Shown: piece by piece, positions 45,453 to 56,436 of the stretch | Numbering within the stretch: position 1 is the stretch's first letter | How the letters are laid out: each line of letters opens with the position of its first letter | NCBI GenBank assembly: GCA_018336015.1 | Contig: JAGXQZ010000104.1 | Coordinates: 57,102-121,101, forward strand | Direction: 5' to 3' | DNA from: Algoriphagus sp. | Lineage (GTDB): Bacteria; Bacteroidota; Bacteroidia; Cytophagales; Cyclobacteriaceae | Length of the DNA: 64,000 nt | Translations under genes and position numbers: made by a program | Notes under the pieces: generated by a model | What the model saw: only the letters and a program-made list of their open reading frames with translations | What the model was told of the DNA's origin: nothing | The model's database searches: none

Positions 45453-46505
45453 TTAATGCTTCCAATCATATCCATCGATCTGCTCCAGGCAGGCGACGAG
45501 TAAGGAAATGGAGTCAGCAATATCCTTTTTATGCGCCATTTCGATAACCTGATGCAGGTGGCGGGTTGGGATGGATATCGCTCCGGCGATCGAACCCTGC
45601 TTGCCCATGCGCTGCACTCCAGCCGTATCTGTACCTCCGGCAGTCAGGATTTCAGGTTGCCAGGAGATGGCTTCTTTGATTGCTGTCTGCTTCATAAATT
45701 CCACCATTCGGTAGTCACAGATCGTCATGGCATCCATAATCTTAATCGCGGTTCCTTTGCCTAATTCGGTTACTTTTTCATAGGCTGCTGCTCCGGGCAC
45801 ATCAAAAGCTATGGTAGTATCAAGCGCGATTCCAAAATCCGGATTGATGCTGTGTGCGGCCACATTTGCCCCACGAATACCCACTTCTTCCTGCACAGTA
45901 AAGGTGGCATAGACATCGTAAGCAGGGTTTTCCAGCTTTTTCAAAGCTTCAATCAGGATAAAAACAGCCACACGGTTGTCAATCGACTTGCAATTGACAC
46001 AGTCGCCCATCTCGATGAGTTCGCGGTCCCGGGTGACCGGATCTCCGATGGAAATGTACTTTTCAACCTCTTCTTTGGTCATCCCCAAATCGATAAAAAA
46101 ATCGGTAGTCTTCGGAAGTTTGGCTCGTTCCTCAACCGACATGACATGGATGGGTTTGCTGCCCATCACACCGATGAGGTCCTTTTTACCATGAACGATC
46201 ACCCGTTGGGCAGTAAGAGTTTTCGGATCAAAACCTCCTAACGTATGAAATCTCAAAAATCCCTGCTCGTCGATGTGGGTGACAATAAAGCCGATTTCAT
46301 CCAAGTGTGCCGCGACCATGACACGCTTTCCGTCAGGATTACGTTTGCCACGCTTGATCGCCACGACATTGCCCAGGTTATCGGTACTAACCTCGTCTGC
46401 GTGTGGTTTGACTAGGTCGATAACCAAATCACGAATGCGTTTTTCAAAACCCGGAGCACCGGCTATTTCACAGAGTTGCTTGAGAAGGGGGACGTTTATT
46501 TCCAT
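45453..46505 (-). CDS. M42 family metallopeptidase (glutamyl aminopeptidase/endoglucanase-like)
   Basis: 350 residues from ATG 46505 (MEINVPLLKQLCEIAGAPGFE, the typical family start); ATG 46520 would add five residues. Dinuclear metal site: VAAHLDEIG (His, Asp), SIDNRVA (Asp), catalytic pair EEVGIRG (Glu), ALDTT (Asp) and RHLHQVIE (His). TAGGTDTAG lines the active site. These cytoplasmic dodecameric aminopeptidases trim peptides. The gene stands alone. Confidence 0.92.
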   Translation of the reverse strand: MEINVPLLKQLCEIAGAPGFEKRIRDLVIDLVKPHADEVSTDNLGNVVAIKRGKRNPDGKRVMVAAHLDEIGFIVTHIDEQGFLRFHTLGGFDPKTLTAQRVIVHGKKDLIGVMGSKPIHVMSVEERAKLPKTTDFFIDLGMTKEEVEKYISIGDPVTRDRELIEMGDCVNCKSIDNRVAVFILIEALKKLENPAYDVYATFTVQEEVGIRGANVAAHSINPDFGIALDTTIAFDVPGAAAYEKVTELGKGTAIKIMDAMTICDYRMVEFMKQTAIKEAISWQPEILTAGGTDTAGVQRMGKQGSIAGAISIPTRHLHQVIEMAHKKDIADSISLLVACLEQIDGYDWKH

Positions 46506-46573
46506 AAAGTTTACTTTCATTTTTCTGAACCTGAAAATAAACTTTAGAAGTCGAATCTAATCCCCAACCACAT

Positions 46574-46604
46574 AAAAAAGGCGTAAAGATTACCCCTACG
46601 CCTT
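46574..46604 (-). terminator. Terminator of purF
   Basis: Stem AAGGCGTA/TACGCCTT (46578-46604) with a U-run on the minus strand, 27 bases beyond the purF stop. Confidence 0.7.
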
Positions 46605-46630
46605 CCAAATTTCAACTTAGAAATCTCCAA

Positions 46631-48514
<1,884 letters not shown>

Positions 48515-48543
48515 GGAGAAAGACGAAGGTTCTTTTGAGATTT

Positions 48544-48551
48544 CAAAGGTA
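48544..48551 (-). promoter_or_regulatory. -7 box of purF
   Basis: TACCTTTG on the minus strand (exact TAnnTTTG), 29 bases before the ATG at 48514. It lies within the longer frame, arguing against the ATG at 48562. Confidence 0.5.
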
Positions 48552-48718
48552 AGTGATTTCAAAAGATTTATTCGGGATAAAAAGTTCGAGTCGGAAGAAT
48601 TATCTATGGGTCAATTGTTTACAAAAATTTTCCAAATTCGACATGCTTAACTTGAAACCATCAAAAAAGCTCATCCCTTTCGAAATGAGCTTTTTAGTAA
48701 AATCCAACTTGTAATCCG

Positions 48719-49252
48719 TTAGAATTTCAGCTGTATGTATCCCTTGGGCACATAGGTGGTAATGGTGGTCAAGGCAGAATGTGCGATGGTCACTCCCGGC
48801 CAGAGATCAGCCGTTTTCAGATTTCTGGCGATCAGGGACTGTCCACACACCAGGATTTCCGCACCCGCTTCTTCGAGGGCTTCGAAGACTTTCAAATTGG
48901 GATTATCAACCTCAAATCTCTTCTTGTAATTCTCGTCATTCAACAGGGTGAAAACCCCTCCTCCATGTACGATCACCTTGACTTTGATCCGGTCTTTGCT
49001 CACCCCTGCAAGGCCATGTAGATTCATCATTCGGGCCACATTGTCCACAAAACGGGAGATCTGCTTATTATCTTCTGAAGGCGAAGTCAAATCCACCAAG
49101 ATCTTGTATTCCAAAGTACCGTCAGGTCGCTCTGTGGCATCGGGAATTTCATAGATCCCTCCAAATCCTTTGACGATAGGAAATTGGGGTGTTTGTGCAA
49201 AAGCAGTAAGGCTCAAAAAGAAGAGAAAAGCAGTAATTCGTAAGTTTTTCAT
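48719..49252 (-). CDS. Secreted DsrE-family protein
   Basis: 177 residues from ATG 49252, which begins the signal peptide (MKNLRITAFLFFLSLTAFAQ). DsrE/DsrF-like fold: VKVIVHGGGVFTLLN, VFEALEEAGAEILVCGQSLIARN, VTIAHSALTTITTYVPKGYIQLKF. The single cysteine in ILVCGQS aligns with the position that carries sulfur in DsrE/TusD proteins, but exported members have unknown roles. It is downstream of the tRNA-Leu terminator. Confidence 0.82.
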   Translation of the reverse strand: MKNLRITAFLFFLSLTAFAQTPQFPIVKGFGGIYEIPDATERPDGTLEYKILVDLTSPSEDNKQISRFVDNVARMMNLHGLAGVSKDRIKVKVIVHGGGVFTLLNDENYKKRFEVDNPNLKVFEALEEAGAEILVCGQSLIARNLKTADLWPGVTIAHSALTTITTYVPKGYIQLKF

Positions 49253-49313
49253 AGGGTTGGGGAATAGTTGGAAAAGGTAAAAATTTTTCCTCCACAAAAA
49301 AGCCCACTTAAAG

Positions 49314-49346
49314 AAAAAAGCCCAACCGATGTCTCAGTTGGGCTTT
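49314..49346 (-). terminator. Terminator of tRNA-Leu
   Basis: Stem AAAGCCCAAC/GTTGGGCTTT with a 10-base loop and a U-run on the minus strand, directly after the tRNA 3' end. Confidence 0.85.
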
Positions 49347-49347
49347 G

Positions 49348-49431
49348 TGCGCATGAGAAGATTCGAACTTCCACACCCGAACGGGCACCACCCCCTCAAA
49401 GTGGCGTGTCTACCAGTTTCACCACATGCGC
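49348..49431 (-). tRNA. tRNA-Leu (anticodon GAG)
   Basis: 84 bases. Acceptor arms GCGCATG/CATGCGC with discriminator A. D-arm has TGGTGAAACTGGTAGACACG. Anticodon stem CCACT/GGTGG holds the loop TTGAGGG, giving GAG (reads CUC/CUU). There is a long class II variable arm (GTGCCCGTTCGGGTGT) and T-loop TTCGAAT. CCA is not encoded. A terminator follows at 49314. Confidence 0.93.
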
Positions 49432-49510
49432 GTATTAGGGTCTGCAAAAGTAGAAATCCAAGCCAATCGAAGCAAACCCGATTCGGAGATTTCTTGACTT
49501 TTTTTCTCTT

Positions 49511-50392
49511 TTATCCAAAAACCTTCTTCTCGGCAGATTGAAGGGTGTTGTACAGCAAAGCGGCGATCGTCATCGGTCCAACTCCACCCGGAACAGGGGT
49601 AATCGCAGAAGCCAATGGTGCTACTTCGTCAAACTTCACATCTCCAATCAGTCGGAATCCGGACTTTTTGCTTGGATCATCGATTCGGTGGATTCCCACG
49701 TCGATCACCACGGCCCCCGGCTTCACCATGTCTGCAGTGACAAATTCCGGCTTACCGATCGCAACGATCAGGATATCGGCAGTTCGGCAGATTTCAGCCA
49801 AGTTTTGAGTTTTGCTATGTGTAAGGGTCACGGTGGCATTTCCGGGATAGCCGTTTCTTGCCATCAAGATGCTCATTGGGCTTCCTACGATATGGCTTCT
49901 TCCGATGACCACACAGTGTTTTCCTGAAGTTTCAATGTTGTATCGCTTCAGCAACTCCACAATTCCGTAAGGTGTAGCAGCAACATAAGCAGGCCAGTTA
50001 AGGGTCATACGACCCACGTTGGCAGGTGTAAACCCATCCACGTCTTTTTCCGGCTTGATCTTATTAGTCACCTTATCCACTGAGATATGCTTAGGCAAAG
50101 GAAGTTGCACAATCAGTCCGTCGATGTCGGGATTTTCGTTGATGTCTTCTACCACTTTAAGAAGTTCATCTTCAGAGATATCCGAGTCCAAACGAACCAG
50201 CGTAGACTGAAAACCCACTTCCTCGCAGGCCTTTACTTTGGCACCCACGTAGGTTTGGCTAGCGCCATCGCTTCCAACCAGGACCGCAGCCAAGTGAGGC
50301 GTTTTTCCGCCTTCCGCTTTGATTTCCGCTACTCGGGCAGCGATTTCATTCTTGATTTCTTGGGATGTCTTTTTTCCGTCGATTAAGATCAT
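49511..50392 (-). CDS. folD: Methylenetetrahydrofolate dehydrogenase/cyclohydrolase
   Basis: 293 residues, the usual length. Conserved segments are [30 protein letters not shown] (catalytic Tyr and Lys), [44 protein letters not shown] (NADP site) and [18 protein letters not shown]. It interconverts 5,10-methylene- and 10-formyl-tetrahydrofolate in the cytoplasm for purine and formyl-Met synthesis. A 7-base repeat lies directly upstream of the ATG. Confidence 0.96.
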   Translation of the reverse strand: MILIDGKKTSQEIKNEIAARVAEIKAEGGKTPHLAAVLVGSDGASQTYVGAKVKACEEVGFQSTLVRLDSDISEDELLKVVEDINENPDIDGLIVQLPLPKHISVDKVTNKIKPEKDVDGFTPANVGRMTLNWPAYVAATPYGIVELLKRYNIETSGKHCVVIGRSHIVGSPMSILMARNGYPGNATVTLTHSKTQNLAEICRTADILIVAIGKPEFVTADMVKPGAVVIDVGIHRIDDPSKKSGFRLIGDVKFDEVAPLASAITPVPGGVGPMTIAALLYNTLQSAEKKVFG

Positions 50393-50399
50393 TTTAAAT

Positions 50400-50424
50400 A
50401 CGAGTTACGAGTTACGAGTTACGA
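50400..50424. repeat. Heptad tandem repeat (ACGAGTT) upstream of folD
   Basis: Three and a half exact copies of ACGAGTT start 8-9 bases before the folD ATG. Related but looser CGTAACTCGTAAATCGTAATTC on the other side of the next gene (about 50836-50857) suggests a shared origin. Confidence 0.7.
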
Positions 50425-50445
50425 GACCATATCAAGATCAAGCAT

Positions 50446-50799
50446 TTAAGAGAATCTTGCAGACTTTAAACTAGAAACCACAATTGCTATTATCTCATTT
50501 ACTTCCCGTATCAATCTTTCAATTTCTACTACAATTCCGGGATCAGCATTTATTTTCAACAGTAGTTCAAGGAAGAATTGGCTTTCATCAGCTTCTTCCT
50601 CTACTATTTTTAATTTATTTATAAAATCAGCTTTTGATTTTGCTCTTCCAACCGCTCTATAATTTGCTCCCACAGAGCTGGAACAACGCAAAAGCTGATT
50701 TACATAATTTGTAAATTCTCTTGAATGAGGAAAACGAGTACAGAGCAACCAAACATCTACAGCAAACTGTTTTGTCCTCAAATTCATATCCTGTTTCAT
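50446..50799 (-). CDS. Four-helix-bundle protein (23S rRNA intervening-sequence protein family)
   Basis: 117 residues with the S23-type pattern: FAVDVWLLCTRFPHSREFTNYVNQLLRCSSSVGANYRAVGRAKSKADFINKLKIVEEEADESQFFLELL. Relatives are encoded in intervening sequences of 23S rRNA but also occur alone, as here, often beside repeats. Function is unknown. ATG 50799 is used; an internal Met at residue 5 is an alternative. Confidence 0.87.
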   Translation of the reverse strand: MKQDMNLRTKQFAVDVWLLCTRFPHSREFTNYVNQLLRCSSSVGANYRAVGRAKSKADFINKLKIVEEEADESQFFLELLLKINADPGIVVEIERLIREVNEIIAIVVSSLKSARFS

Positions 50800-50862
50800 A
50801 CAAAAAATTGGGGTTGAGGTTCAAAATCAATTCGTCATTCGTAACTCGTAAATCGTAATTCC

Positions 50863-52650
50863 TTAATCCAACTTCAACACCGCCATAAACGCCTCCTGAG
50901 GAACCTCGACGTTGCCGACTTGTCTCATGCGCTTCTTGCCTTTCTTCTGTTTCTCGAGGAGTTTTCGCTTACGGGAAATATCACCACCGTAACACTTAGC
51001 TAACACGTTCTTACGAAGTGCCTTGATGGTTTCTCTGGCAATGATCTTCTGACCGATGGCAGCCTGAATCGCGATTTCAAACATCTGTCTTGGGACCAAC
51101 TCACGGAGTTTTTCACACAGTCTCTTGCCCCACTCGTAAGCTTTGTCACGGTGCACAATCGCCGAAAGGGCATCGACTGGTTCGCCGTTGAGCATAATGT
51201 CCAATCGCACCATGTGAGATGGCTGGAATCCTTTCAGTTCGTAATCCAATGAAGCATAGCCCCTGGAAATGGTCTTCAACTTATCGAAGAAATCAAACAC
51301 GATTTCTGCCAATGGCATATCAAACTGCAACTCGACACGATCAGCGGTCAAGTAGACCTGATTTTTGATCTGTCCTCGCTTTTCCATACAAAGCTGAATC
51401 ACAGGTCCCACATAATCGGAGGCTGTAATGATAGAGGCTTTCACAAATGGCTCTTCAATGTGATCCATTTTGGTAGGATCAGGCATGTCACTAGGCGCAT
51501 TGATGATTTGTACTGTCCCGTTGGTCATCAATGCCTGAAACTGCACGGAAGGCACCGTCGTAATGACGGTCATGTCAAATTCACGCTCCAAACGCTCCTG
51601 CACAATCTCCATGTGGAGCATGCCCAAGAACCCGCAACGGAATCCGAAGCCCAAAGCGGCAGAAGTCTCAGGTTCCCACACCAAGGAAGCATCATTCAAC
51701 TGAAGCTTTTCCATGGAGGCTCGAAGCTCTTCAAATTCGGTGGTGTCTACCGGATAAATCCCCGCAAAAACCATCGGTTTTACATTTTCAAACCCTTTGA
51801 TGGCTTCCTTGCATGGATTTTTTACGTGAGTGATCGTATCCCCTACGGCCACTTCTTTGGCCACCTTAATCCCGGAAATGAGGTAACCCACATTACCGGC
51901 ACTCATGGTTTGCTGAGGAATCTGATTGATCCCGAGAATGCCGATTTCGTCTGCGTAATATTCGCGGCCTGTATTGACAAATTTGATCTTGTCGCCTTTG
52001 TTGATGGTTCCGTTGAAGATTCGGAAGATTACTTCCACTCCACGGAAGGAGTTGAACTGGGAATCAAAAATCATCGCCTGAAGCGGCGCCTGCTCGTCAC
52101 CTTTTGGCGCAGGGATACGTTCCACGACAGCATTGAGGATGTCTTCGATTCCGATTCCTTCCTTGCCAGAAGCCAAAATGATATCCTCCCGGTCGCAACC
52201 GATCAGGTCAATCACTTCATCGGCACGTCCTTCAGGATCCGCACCGGGAAGGTCGATTTTGTTCAAAACCGGAATGATTTCCAAGTCATGACCCAATGCC
52301 AAATAAAGGTTGGAAATGGTTTGGGCTTCGATCCCCTGGGAAGCATCCACGATCAGCAATGCCCCTTCGCAAGCAGCAATGGAACGGGAAACTTCATACG
52401 AAAAGTCCACGTGTCCCGGAGTATCGATCAGGTTGAGGGTGTATTCCTCTCCCTTGTAAGTGTACTTCATCTGGATGGCGTGGGACTTGATGGTAATGCC
52501 CCGCTCACGCTCCAAATCCATATCGTCCAACACTTGGTTCTGCATTTCACGGTCTGAGATCGTGTTGGTAAACTGCAGTAACCTATCCGCCAATGTACTC
52601 TTCCCATGATCGATATGGGCGATGATACAGAAATTTCTAATGTTTTTCAT
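50863..52650 (-). CDS. lepA: Elongation factor 4 (LepA)
   Basis: 595 residues, full length. G-domain motifs [10 protein letters not shown] (G1), RERGITIKS (switch I), DTPGHVDF (G3), LNKIDLP (G4). The domain order of LepA ends with the unique C-terminal domain (..[28 protein letters not shown]). This ribosome-bound GTPase acts in initiation/elongation quality control. The -7 box 52665-52672 lies 15 bases upstream, immediately next to the repeat arrays. Confidence 0.97.
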   Translation of the reverse strand: MKNIRNFCIIAHIDHGKSTLADRLLQFTNTISDREMQNQVLDDMDLERERGITIKSHAIQMKYTYKGEEYTLNLIDTPGHVDFSYEVSRSIAACEGALLIVDASQGIEAQTISNLYLALGHDLEIIPVLNKIDLPGADPEGRADEVIDLIGCDREDIILASGKEGIGIEDILNAVVERIPAPKGDEQAPLQAMIFDSQFNSFRGVEVIFRIFNGTINKGDKIKFVNTGREYYADEIGILGINQIPQQTMSAGNVGYLISGIKVAKEVAVGDTITHVKNPCKEAIKGFENVKPMVFAGIYPVDTTEFEELRASMEKLQLNDASLVWEPETSAALGFGFRCGFLGMLHMEIVQERLEREFDMTVITTVPSVQFQALMTNGTVQIINAPSDMPDPTKMDHIEEPFVKASIITASDYVGPVIQLCMEKRGQIKNQVYLTADRVELQFDMPLAEIVFDFFDKLKTISRGYASLDYELKGFQPSHMVRLDIMLNGEPVDALSAIVHRDKAYEWGKRLCEKLRELVPRQMFEIAIQAAIGQKIIARETIKALRKNVLAKCYGGDISRKRKLLEKQKKGKKRMRQVGNVEVPQEAFMAVLKLD

Positions 52651-52664
52651 AAGCTATCGTGGCG

Positions 52665-52672
52665 CAAAAGTA
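52665..52672 (-). promoter_or_regulatory. -7 box of lepA
   Basis: TACTTTTG on the minus strand (exact TAnnTTTG) 14 bases before the ATG. No -33 TTTG at the expected distance; the 11-bp repeats begin 64 bases further upstream. Confidence 0.5.
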
Positions 52673-52735
52673 GGAAAAAAGAGGGTTTGATTGATAGGGA
52701 ATTTGAAATAGGCTTGGATCGGGTTTACACTTTGT

Positions 52736-52955
52736 GAAATACCATGGAAATACTGTAGAAATACCCTAGAAATACTTTTTGCTTCGCAAAATGAGATAAG
52801 CCTAAGGCGAAGTGATTTTAACAGAAATACACTGGAAATACCTTTTGCTACGCAAAGAGAAATACCCCTAAGGCGAAATGAATACAAACGAAATACAATA
52901 GAAATACCTTTTGCTACTCAAAGAGAAATACCCCTAAGGCCAAATAAAGCAACTC
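52736..52955. repeat. 11-bp-phased repeat array, left arm (GAAATAC) with 66-bp units
   Basis: GAAATAC starts at 52736, 52747, 52758 and 52769, exactly 11 bp apart. From 52758 a higher-order unit of 66 bp (6 x 11) is repeated three times (52758-52823, 52824-52889, 52890-52955): GAAATAC pair, CTTTTTGCT or CTTTTGCTAC, CAAAGAGAAATAC, CCCTAAGGCGAA. Units 2 and 3 are closest to each other. No unique spacers, so it is not a CRISPR. Confidence 0.9.
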
Positions 52956-53008
52956 AATAAGCTTATCTATGGTAGCTTGCGAAGCTTATTTCACCTCGCG
53001 CAGCGAGG
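52956..53008. repeat. Central inverted repeats between the two 11-bp arrays
   Basis: Perfect arms AATAAGCTT (52956-52964) and AAGCTTATT (52982-52990), followed by hairpin CCTCGC-GCA-GCGAGG (52994-53008). This marks the switch in orientation between the left and right arrays. Confidence 0.75.
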
Positions 53009-53100
53009 TTTATTTCTATTGTTTTTCTAGTGTATTTCTACTGTTTTTAAAGCGTATTTCTAGTGTATTTCAACTGTATTTCCACCGTGTTTCTTTGATT
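53009..53100. repeat. 11-bp-phased repeat array, right arm (TTTCTAnTGTA)
   Basis: The TTTC core starts at 53013, 53024, 53035, (53046, decayed), 53057, 53068, 53079 and 53090: eight units exactly 11 bp apart. The consensus is the reverse complement of the left-arm unit (GAAATAC). It ends 3 bases before the -7 box of the next gene. Confidence 0.9.
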
Positions 53101-53103
53101 TCC

Positions 53104-53111
53104 TACCTTTG
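53104..53111 (+). promoter_or_regulatory. -7 box of the DUF4924 gene
   Basis: TACCTTTG, exact TAnnTTTG, 22 bases before ATG 53134. It sets that start over the longer frame that runs through the repeat array. Confidence 0.55.
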
Positions 53112-53133
53112 CTCCCTCATCAACCCATTTCCC

Positions 53134-53670
53134 ATGCAATCTGTTGCCGAAAAGAAAAAATCCCAAAACATCGGAGAATACCTCATTTACCTGTATCAAA
53201 TGGAAGATTTGATTCGATCCTTTCAGGGAAATATGGAGGAAATCCGACAGTATGTGATTGCACATTACCCTGTGAATGAAGCTGAAAAGGAACAGATTAC
53301 AGCATGGTTTGAAGGACTGCTTGGCAAAATGAATAGCGAAGGAATCTTGGAAAAAGGACATCTGCAGGAACTCAATGATCTGGTAGAACACCTGCTTCAA
53401 CTCCACTACCGATTACTTAAAACGGACAAGTCTTACTTTGAAACCTATCACCAAGCCAAACCGCATATCCTGGAATCGATCTTGACAGCCAACGGAGAAA
53501 ATCCCGGAAACGAAATCCAAATCTGCCTAAACGGGATCTATGGCCTGCTCCTCTGCCGACTGCTCGGCAAAAAAGTAAACGACGAGCAACTCAAAGCAGC
53601 TGAAGCCTTTGGAGAAGTATTGAGTTTGCTTAACCTGGCTTACCAGCAAGAATTGGTGGAGCGGAATTGA
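53134..53670 (+). CDS. DUF4924 family protein
   Basis: 178 residues, all alpha-helical and soluble. I recognise the Bacteroidota DUF4924 pattern: AEKKKSQNIGEYLIYLYQMEDLIRSFQ, LHYRLLKTDKSYFETYHQAKPHI, EIQICLNGIYGLLLCRLLGKKV. Function is unknown. It is transcribed away from lepA across the repeat arrays; 117 bases separate it from the P-type ATPase downstream. Confidence 0.82.
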   Translation: MQSVAEKKKSQNIGEYLIYLYQMEDLIRSFQGNMEEIRQYVIAHYPVNEAEKEQITAWFEGLLGKMNSEGILEKGHLQELNDLVEHLLQLHYRLLKTDKSYFETYHQAKPHILESILTANGENPGNEIQICLNGIYGLLLCRLLGKKVNDEQLKAAEAFGEVLSLLNLAYQQELVERN

Positions 53671-53786
53671 AGGTAATGCGAGTTGATTCTCTTCAGGAAT
53701 CAATCTTTTTACTGCACTTTATTTTCATCGGAAAGTCAGGGTTTCCTGCCTGATAACTTGTATTTTTAAAAAATCACTTCCTCCAA

Positions 53787-56360
53787 ATGGCTTTTTACCA
53801 ACAGCTTCCTGAAGACCTGTTTGCGAAATTTGAAACCTCCAAAAACGGTTTAACTCAATCTGAAGCCCAAGAAAGACTGAAAAAATTCGGCCCAAACGCC
53901 CTGCAAGAGAAAAAGAAAAAACCGGCTTGGGTACTTTTTTTGGCTCAATTCAAGGATTTCATGATCCTGATTTTGGCGGCAGCCGCTGTTATTTCAGGAA
54001 TTGTCGGAGACCTGACGGATACGATCATCATTTTGGTCATTCTTGTACTCAATGCCGTCTTGGGGTTCGTTCAGGAATACCGCGCCGAAAAGGCCATGGA
54101 CTCGCTCAAAAAACTCACCGAAACGCAAACCAAGGTCTTCCGAGACGGTCAGCTCATCACAGTTCCTTCCAGAGATCTGGTTCCCGGAGATGTGGTGACC
54201 CTGGAAGCCGGAAACATGGTCCCCGCCGATCTGCGGTTGATCGACACTTTTTCCCTAAAAATTGACGAGTCTTCTCTCACAGGAGAATCAGTTCCCATTG
54301 ACAAGCAAAATGGTGTTTTGGAAGGAGAAAATCTCAATCCAGGAGATCAGCTCAACATGGCCTTCAAGGGCACACTCGTCACCAATGGCCGAGCTACTGG
54401 GCTAGTCGTAGCCACAGGTATGAGCACCGAAATCGGAAAAATTGCCAGTCTCCTGCAGGAAAACCCACCCGTGACTCCCTTGCAGCAGCGTATGCAGCGC
54501 TTTGGAAAAGTGATCTCGGTCATCATTCTGGGCATCTGTGCGGTACTTTTCGCTTCGGGGATTGCCAGAGGCGAGGAGATTTTGCCTGTGTTGTTGCTAT
54601 CAGTGAGCTTGGCTGTGGCAGCCATTCCGGAGGCCTTGCCCGCTTTGATTACCATTGCCCTTTCACTAGGTGCCGGTCGGTTGGCCAAAAAGAAAGCACT
54701 GGTTCGCAAGCTTCCCGCCGTGGAGAGCCTCGGTTCGGTCACCTACATCTGCACCGATAAGACCGGTACGCTGACCCAAAATAAAATGACCGTCACGGAG
54801 ACGGAAGCTTATCATTACGCTCCGATTTCCACTGAGTTTTCCAACCTCCAACTCGGGCTTGGGCTTTGTCACGATGTGCACTTGGACAAAAAAGGAAGAC
54901 CGGAGGGAGAATCCACCGAGGTGGCATTGGTGGAACGCCTCTTACAAGAACTTACCTTGTTGCAATACCAAAGTTTGGCAGAACACTACCCACGAGTGGG
55001 AGAAGTTCCTTTTGACTCTTCGAGAAAAAGAATGAGCACCTTTCACCAAGTGGGAAACCAGATTCTGATGCTTTGCAAAGGGGCACCTGAAGCCATTTCC
55101 TCCATTCTGAAGGATAAAGACCAAGCCAAACAGCTTCACCAAAGTGCCGAGGAATGGGCGAATCGAGGCGAGCGGGTGTTGGCTTTCGCAGGAAAAATCC
55201 TAACCAATCTCCCTCCTGAAGCGGACTGGTTAGGATTGGAGTCAGATTTGGACTTTTATGGAAAAGTCGGAATGATCGATCCTCCACGTGAAGAAGTCAA
55301 ATTGGCCATTTCGGAGTGTAAAACAGCCGGCATCCATCCTGTCATGATCACAGGTGACCATCCTGCTACGGCCCGAGCAATCGCCGAAGCGGTAGGAATC
55401 TGGAAAAAAGGGGACTTGGTGCTCACCGGAGCAGAATTGGGAATTCTTTCCGACGAAGCATTTTCGCAGCAGGTCGAACAAGTCACGGTATACGCACGGG
55501 TAGCGCCCGAGCAAAAGCTTCGCATCGTGCAAGCGTTGCAGCAAAGGGGACATTTTGCAGCGATGACCGGAGATGGAGTCAATGACGCGCCTTCCCTCAA
55601 AGCGGCAAACATCGGAGTAGCCATGGGAATCTCAGGTACCGATGTGAGCAAAGAAGCGGCACACCTGATTTTGCTGGATGATAATTTCTCCACCATCGTC
55701 AGGGCAGTCAAGGAGGGAAGACGCATCTATGACAACATCGTCAAATTCATCAAGTATATCATGACCTGCAATGGCGCTGAGATTTGGACGATCGGTCTCG
55801 CTCCATTTTTGGGTTTCCCCAATCCCCTCCTACCCATCCACATTCTCTGGATCAACTTGGTGACGGACGGACTTCCAGCCCTTGCCTTGGCCAGTGAACG
55901 GGCGGAAAAAGACGCGATGAAACGACCACCAAGACCTCCCAAGCAAAGCCTTTTTGCCAACGGGGTGGGCTATCACATCATCTGGGTGGGTATACTGATG
56001 GCTGGGGTGACACTTTTCACCCAGTATTGGGCGATCAAAAACGGTTGGCACTGGCAGACCATGGTCTTTTCGGTGTTGGCTTTCTCCCAACTTGGGCATG
56101 TACTAGCCGTGAGAAGTGACCGAACCTTTCTTTTCCAGCAGGGATTCCTCAGCAACAAACCCCTACTCCTGGCAGTCGGAGCTACCTTTATGCTTCAATT
56201 GGGCGTAATTTACCTACCCTTTATGAATCCGATCTTCCGCACCGAGCCTTTGGACTTGGAGGAATTGCTGTTTTCAGGAGCGATGGCCTTGGTGGTATTC
56301 CATGCGGTGGAAGTGGAAAAATGGATTCGTAGTCGTTTCTTCCCTGTTAAAAAAACTTAA
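53787..56360 (+). CDS. Cation-transporting P-type ATPase (Ca2+-ATPase, P2 type)
   Basis: 857 residues. N-terminal cation-ATPase domain, actuator motif LTGES (164-168), ion-site segment VAAIPEALP (Glu282), phosphorylation site DKTGTLT (Asp324), nucleotide KGAPE, hinge MTGDGVNDAPSLKAANIGVAMG, and C-terminal membrane helices with CNGAEIW and WINLVTDGLPALALASE. The Glu in the M4 PEALP motif and NLVTDG in M6 point to a PMR1/SERCA-like Ca2+ (or Mn2+) exporter. It is a single gene with a -7-like TATTTTTA at 53761-53768. Confidence 0.93.
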   Translation: MAFYQQLPEDLFAKFETSKNGLTQSEAQERLKKFGPNALQEKKKKPAWVLFLAQFKDFMILILAAAAVISGIVGDLTDTIIILVILVLNAVLGFVQEYRAEKAMDSLKKLTETQTKVFRDGQLITVPSRDLVPGDVVTLEAGNMVPADLRLIDTFSLKIDESSLTGESVPIDKQNGVLEGENLNPGDQLNMAFKGTLVTNGRATGLVVATGMSTEIGKIASLLQENPPVTPLQQRMQRFGKVISVIILGICAVLFASGIARGEEILPVLLLSVSLAVAAIPEALPALITIALSLGAGRLAKKKALVRKLPAVESLGSVTYICTDKTGTLTQNKMTVTETEAYHYAPISTEFSNLQLGLGLCHDVHLDKKGRPEGESTEVALVERLLQELTLLQYQSLAEHYPRVGEVPFDSSRKRMSTFHQVGNQILMLCKGAPEAISSILKDKDQAKQLHQSAEEWANRGERVLAFAGKILTNLPPEADWLGLESDLDFYGKVGMIDPPREEVKLAISECKTAGIHPVMITGDHPATARAIAEAVGIWKKGDLVLTGAELGILSDEAFSQQVEQVTVYARVAPEQKLRIVQALQQRGHFAAMTGDGVNDAPSLKAANIGVAMGISGTDVSKEAAHLILLDDNFSTIVRAVKEGRRIYDNIVKFIKYIMTCNGAEIWTIGLAPFLGFPNPLLPIHILWINLVTDGLPALALASERAEKDAMKRPPRPPKQSLFANGVGYHIIWVGILMAGVTLFTQYWAIKNGWHWQTMVFSVLAFSQLGHVLAVRSDRTFLFQQGFLSNKPLLLAVGATFMLQLGVIYLPFMNPIFRTEPLDLEELLFSGAMALVVFHAVEVEKWIRSRFFPVKKT

Positions 56361-56436
56361 CCCGGACCATTCCAAGTCCCATAAGGATTTTTGGTTCACC
56401 TTTTGACAAGTCATTTTCAAACCAACTGATATAAAC

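Noticed and set aside
51460..52557. 365-codon open frame on the plus strand
   Set aside because: Antisense to lepA, which is complete with all motifs. Long antisense frames arise from codon bias.
52654..52887. 77-codon minus frame and the plus frame 52969-53133 across the repeats, both with periodic VFL..YF segments
   Set aside because: They are translations of the 11-bp/66-bp DNA repeats (66 bp = 22 codons), contain no domain, and the adjacent genes have -7 boxes that exclude them.
52736..53100. CRISPR array
   Set aside because: Repeats are 11 bp in direct contact or part of a 66-bp unit that is itself repeated. There are no unique spacers and no cas genes.
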